Positions 62,019 to 64,000 of a DNA stretch of 64,000 nt are shown in pieces. Each line of letters begins with the position of its first letter. Position 1 is the stretch's first letter. The stretch is taken from NCBI GenBank assembly GCA_949286115.1, contig CASEBK010000035.1, positions 25,119-89,118 of the forward strand, given 5' to 3'. This DNA comes from an uncultured Veillonellaceae bacterium. GTDB lineage: Bacteria > Bacillota > Negativicutes > Veillonellales > Dialisteraceae. The notes beneath the pieces are model-generated. The model did not search any database, was not told the DNA's origin, and saw nothing but the letters and a program-made list of their open reading frames with translations. A program made the position numbers and the translations under genes.

Positions 62019-63563
62019 TCAGTCCGCCCGGCCGAGGATCACTTTGGTCCGAGACGGCGGATACGGCGCATCCTCTGGAAGGCAGTAGGTGATGTCTGTG
62101 ATGGTGACGGTATAGGGCCGATTTTCCCGTCCGGCGGGCACGCGGACGCGGTCGCCGATGTGAAGGCTGTCGTCCTCCGTGCGGTAGCGGTAGGCATTTC
62201 CGCCTTCCTCGAAGACGACGCTGCAGTAGATGTACTCGCCGGGCCTGCGCCGCCGCCACTTATACTGCGCGGGATCAAAGAGCACGCCCCCTGTGCCGCT
62301 GCGGAACGCTTCTTCCGTCATCTCCGCAAAGGTCTCCCATTCTTCTGGAAGCTCTCCCAGATCAAAAGTGCCTTCCCACACCTGCTTCGGCTTGCCCAGG
62401 TACGATACGGCAAGGCGGTAGCGTCCGGGCTGTCCCACACGAGACTTCCGGCGCAGCGCGGGCACGATATCGCTTCTCTCCGCCGACGTTTCATCCGGCC
62501 CTTCCTCTTCATAAATGATGGGGTCCGGCGGCAGAGGCACGATGGGCCCCGAGGAAAAGACGCCTTCCCCTTCCAGCGCATCCAGAAGCTGCGATGCACC
62601 ACCGCGGAGGATGAGTCGGGCTGCGCCCCTGTCATACGTCATCCGGTCCGTATCCCGGTCGATGACGAGCCGTTCTTTCCCTTGCTGACCCGGGAAGGCG
62701 TCCGCTCCCGGCGCGGGGACATACTGCACAACGATGCGGCGGAGCGCCCCTTCCCGGCTCCGCCCGTCCAGTGCCCAGAGCTCCGGCAGGCGCAGCGCGT
62801 CCCGCAGGATGTCCGACAGAGACAGCGGCCCCACGGCGCCCGCACGCCCACAGAGCGAACCTTCGTACTCTGCGTGCCGCCCATGACCGTCGGAGAGGCG
62901 GAACGACCAGCCCCCTCCATCGCACACAGCTCCCGGATACGCGTTCCCCACGACGCGCCGCCTGCCGCCGCATCCGAAGAGCGTCGCTGCGTCCAAGACC
63001 TCTTTCGCCTTCTTTTTTGAAATAGTGAAACGTTTCTCCCGCTTCTTCCCATTCCTGCTCTTCGTGACGAAGCGGCACCGACCATCGGCATGGACGATGA
63101 GCCGCTGCCCGCATATCGTATCCTCATCCCAGCGGCAAAAGCTTCCGGAATATCCGACGAGACAGATCTTCTTCACAGACCGCAGCCCGGGCGCACGCGC
63201 CCCTGTCTTCGCCGTGACCTGTTCCAACCGGAGGAATACCATCGCGAGCCACCGCACCGTATCCTCCCAGTACCCGTCCGGTACGGGTCCCCACGATTTG
63301 ACGATCTCCCGCCACTTTGAATACAGGGCCGAGCCGAGGAAGCCCGCATCATCGATCGTATTCACACAGCGCAGAAATCCTTCCGCATGGAAAAAGGCAT
63401 CCGAGTCAAAAGCGCGGAAAAAGGACGCGCCCCAGTCCAGCACGAACCCCATGCGTTCGCACTCTTTGCCAAAATGCTCCTCAAAGTCATATTCGGAGAG
63501 CGGACTGCAGGCGAGCTCGTCCAGCCATGCCGAAGCCCATGCATGTATCTTTTTCCTGTTCAT
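62019..63563 (-). CDS. Unrecognised 514-residue protein
   Basis: I do not recognise the family. The sequence is soluble, without signal peptide or membrane segments. Parts: a helical N-terminal region (1-125, with an FDSDAFF stretch), a central beta-rich region (about 130-300, WDEDTICGQRLIVHADGRC-like start), and two further beta-rich parts ending in GDRVRVP and YCLPEDAPYPPSRTKVI near 470-510. The last segment resembles a short C-terminal barrel seen in many gut Bacillota proteins, which is a weak impression. GGAGGG precedes the ATG; it has its own promoter and terminator and is expressed alone. Confidence 0.75.
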   Translation of the reverse strand: MNRKKIHAWASAWLDELACSPLSEYDFEEHFGKECERMGFVLDWGASFFRAFDSDAFFHAEGFLRCVNTIDDAGFLGSALYSKWREIVKSWGPVPDGYWEDTVRWLAMVFLRLEQVTAKTGARAPGLRSVKKICLVGYSGSFCRWDEDTICGQRLIVHADGRCRFVTKSRNGKKREKRFTISKKKAKEVLDAATLFGCGGRRRVVGNAYPGAVCDGGGWSFRLSDGHGRHAEYEGSLCGRAGAVGPLSLSDILRDALRLPELWALDGRSREGALRRIVVQYVPAPGADAFPGQQGKERLVIDRDTDRMTYDRGAARLILRGGASQLLDALEGEGVFSSGPIVPLPPDPIIYEEEGPDETSAERSDIVPALRRKSRVGQPGRYRLAVSYLGKPKQVWEGTFDLGELPEEWETFAEMTEEAFRSGTGGVLFDPAQYKWRRRRPGEYIYCSVVFEEGGNAYRYRTEDDSLHIGDRVRVPAGRENRPYTVTITDITYCLPEDAPYPPSRTKVILGRAD

Positions 63564-63583
63564 CGATATCCCTCCTTTTCTTT

Positions 63584-63612
63584 ACTATACCAGACCGGTT
63601 CCGCCTGTTCAA
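63584..63612 (-). promoter_or_regulatory. Promoter of the 514-residue protein gene
   Basis: TTGAAC (63607-63612), 17-nt spacer ending in TGG, TATAGT (63584-63589, extended -10). Confidence 0.6.
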
Positions 63613-63627
63613 AAAAATGCAGGCCCG

Positions 63628-63656
63628 TTGCGCCGCCGCTTCAGGCGCTGTATAGT
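63628..63656 (+). promoter_or_regulatory. Promoter of the SNF-family symporter gene
   Basis: TTGCGC (63628-63633), 17-nt spacer, TATAGT (63651-63656). Divergent from, and 15 nt away from, the promoter at 63584-63612. Confidence 0.5.
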
Positions 63657-63667
63657 AGGTAGAAAAC

Positions 63668-63683
63668 TTCCTGTGCGCAGGAA
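63668..63683. repeat. Inverted repeat in the symporter leader
   Basis: TTCCTG and CAGGAA, a perfect 6-bp dyad with a 4-nt spacer just downstream of the predicted start site; possible operator or hairpin. Confidence 0.35.
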
Positions 63684-63700
63684 TCAAAAGAGGCTCCACT

Positions 63701-64000
63701 ATGCAGCGAGAACACTTCTCCTCCCGTCTGGGATTCATCCTCATCACCGCCGCCTGCTCCATCGGTCTGGGCAACGTGTGGCGATTCCCCTACATCACCG
63801 GCCAGTACGGCGGCGCCACCTTCGTGCTGCTCTACATCGCCTTTCTCCTCATCCTCTCTCTTCCCATCGTCATCATGGAGTTCGCCGTGGGGCGGGCGAG
63901 CCAGCAGAGCACGGCGAACGCCTTCGACCGCCTCGAGCCGCCCGGCACGAAATGGCACTGGTTCAAGTATGTGTCCATCTTCGGCAACTATCTCCTTATG
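63701..64000 (+). CDS. Sodium-dependent neurotransmitter:sodium symporter family transporter, partial
   Basis: The first 100 residues of an SNF/NSS (LeuT-like) sodium-coupled amino-acid transporter; it runs off the right edge. The diagnostic first membrane segment is visible: FILITAACSIGLGNVWRFPYI near residues 12-32, containing the unwound sodium-site GLGNVWRFP, followed by GGATFVLLYIAFLLILSLPI and MEFAVGR. AGAGGC precedes the ATG at 63701. Its substrate is probably an amino acid, not determinable here. Confidence 0.93.
   Translation, partial: MQREHFSSRLGFILITAACSIGLGNVWRFPYITGQYGGATFVLLYIAFLLILSLPIVIMEFAVGRASQQSTANAFDRLEPPGTKWHWFKYVSIFGNYLLM

Overview
The window looks like chromosomal DNA of a GC-rich (high 50s percent by eye) anaerobic member of the Bacillota, most likely the Negativicutes (Veillonella/Megasphaera/Dialister side). 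That is inference from gene content: RNase Y, IreB, HemZ, SpoIID, RnmV, tRNA-responsive T-box leaders on thrS and serS, EtfAB and anaerobic haem synthesis. No rRNA, tRNA, insertion sequence, prophage or CRISPR array was seen. Almost every gene is on the minus strand; only yccA, lgt and a sodium symporter at the right edge are on plus. Genes are packed tightly, with many 4-nt ATGA overlaps and several TTG/GTG starts.

Layout from left to right, each operon being transcribed leftward. 1-7940: recJ-relA-dtd-glyoxalase-like hydrolase-AI-2E permease-fur-hemZ. 8041-9725: rny. 9778-13313: UlaG-like hydrolase, a small membrane protein and two tandem DUF445 proteins. 13360-17683: a YhaO/YhaN (SbcDC-like) pair. 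17804-21460: alaS-ireB-ruvX-DUF1292. 21514-25484: LUD protein with a nitrilase-family amidase, an NlpC/P60 hydrolase, a metal exporter and a PC4-like protein. 25644-31538: ruvC-ruvA-ruvB-DUF2905-spoIID-queA-tgt. 31603-34400: etfB-etfA and an aminotransferase homologue lacking its catalytic lysine. 34504-36972: an orphan response regulator, rnmV, rsmA and a 37-residue ORF. 37047-38321: a Panacea-domain gene with a membrane protein. 38354-43097: 3D-domain wall protein, trxB-nth, nucleoside kinase. 43217-49010: yccA(+), leuS, GH18 protein, lgt(+). 49017-51679: T-box-controlled thrS and a HutP-like gene. 51676-56863: a nitrogenase-like NifH/NifD/NifK cluster with an ABC exporter. 56940-60120: yajC, formyl-THF cyclo-ligase, secD, secF. 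60224-61804: T-box-controlled serS. 61978-64000: an unrecognised 514-residue protein and, divergently, the start of an SNF-family symporter.

Most of the window is housekeeping: recombination and repair (RuvABC, RecJ, Nth, RuvX), translation (AlaS, LeuS, ThrS, SerS, Dtd, Tgt, QueA, RsmA, RnmV), stringent response (Rel), secretion (SecDF-YajC) and redox (TrxB, EtfAB). The accessory material of most interest is the nitrogenase-like cluster at 51.7-56.8 kb. It keeps the iron-sulfur ligands of a two-component nitrogenase-type reductase but lacks the FeMo-cofactor cysteine and any visible cofactor assembly genes, so it probably reduces something other than N2. Next in interest are the lysine-less PLP fold protein next to etfA and the probable Panacea toxin-antitoxin pair.
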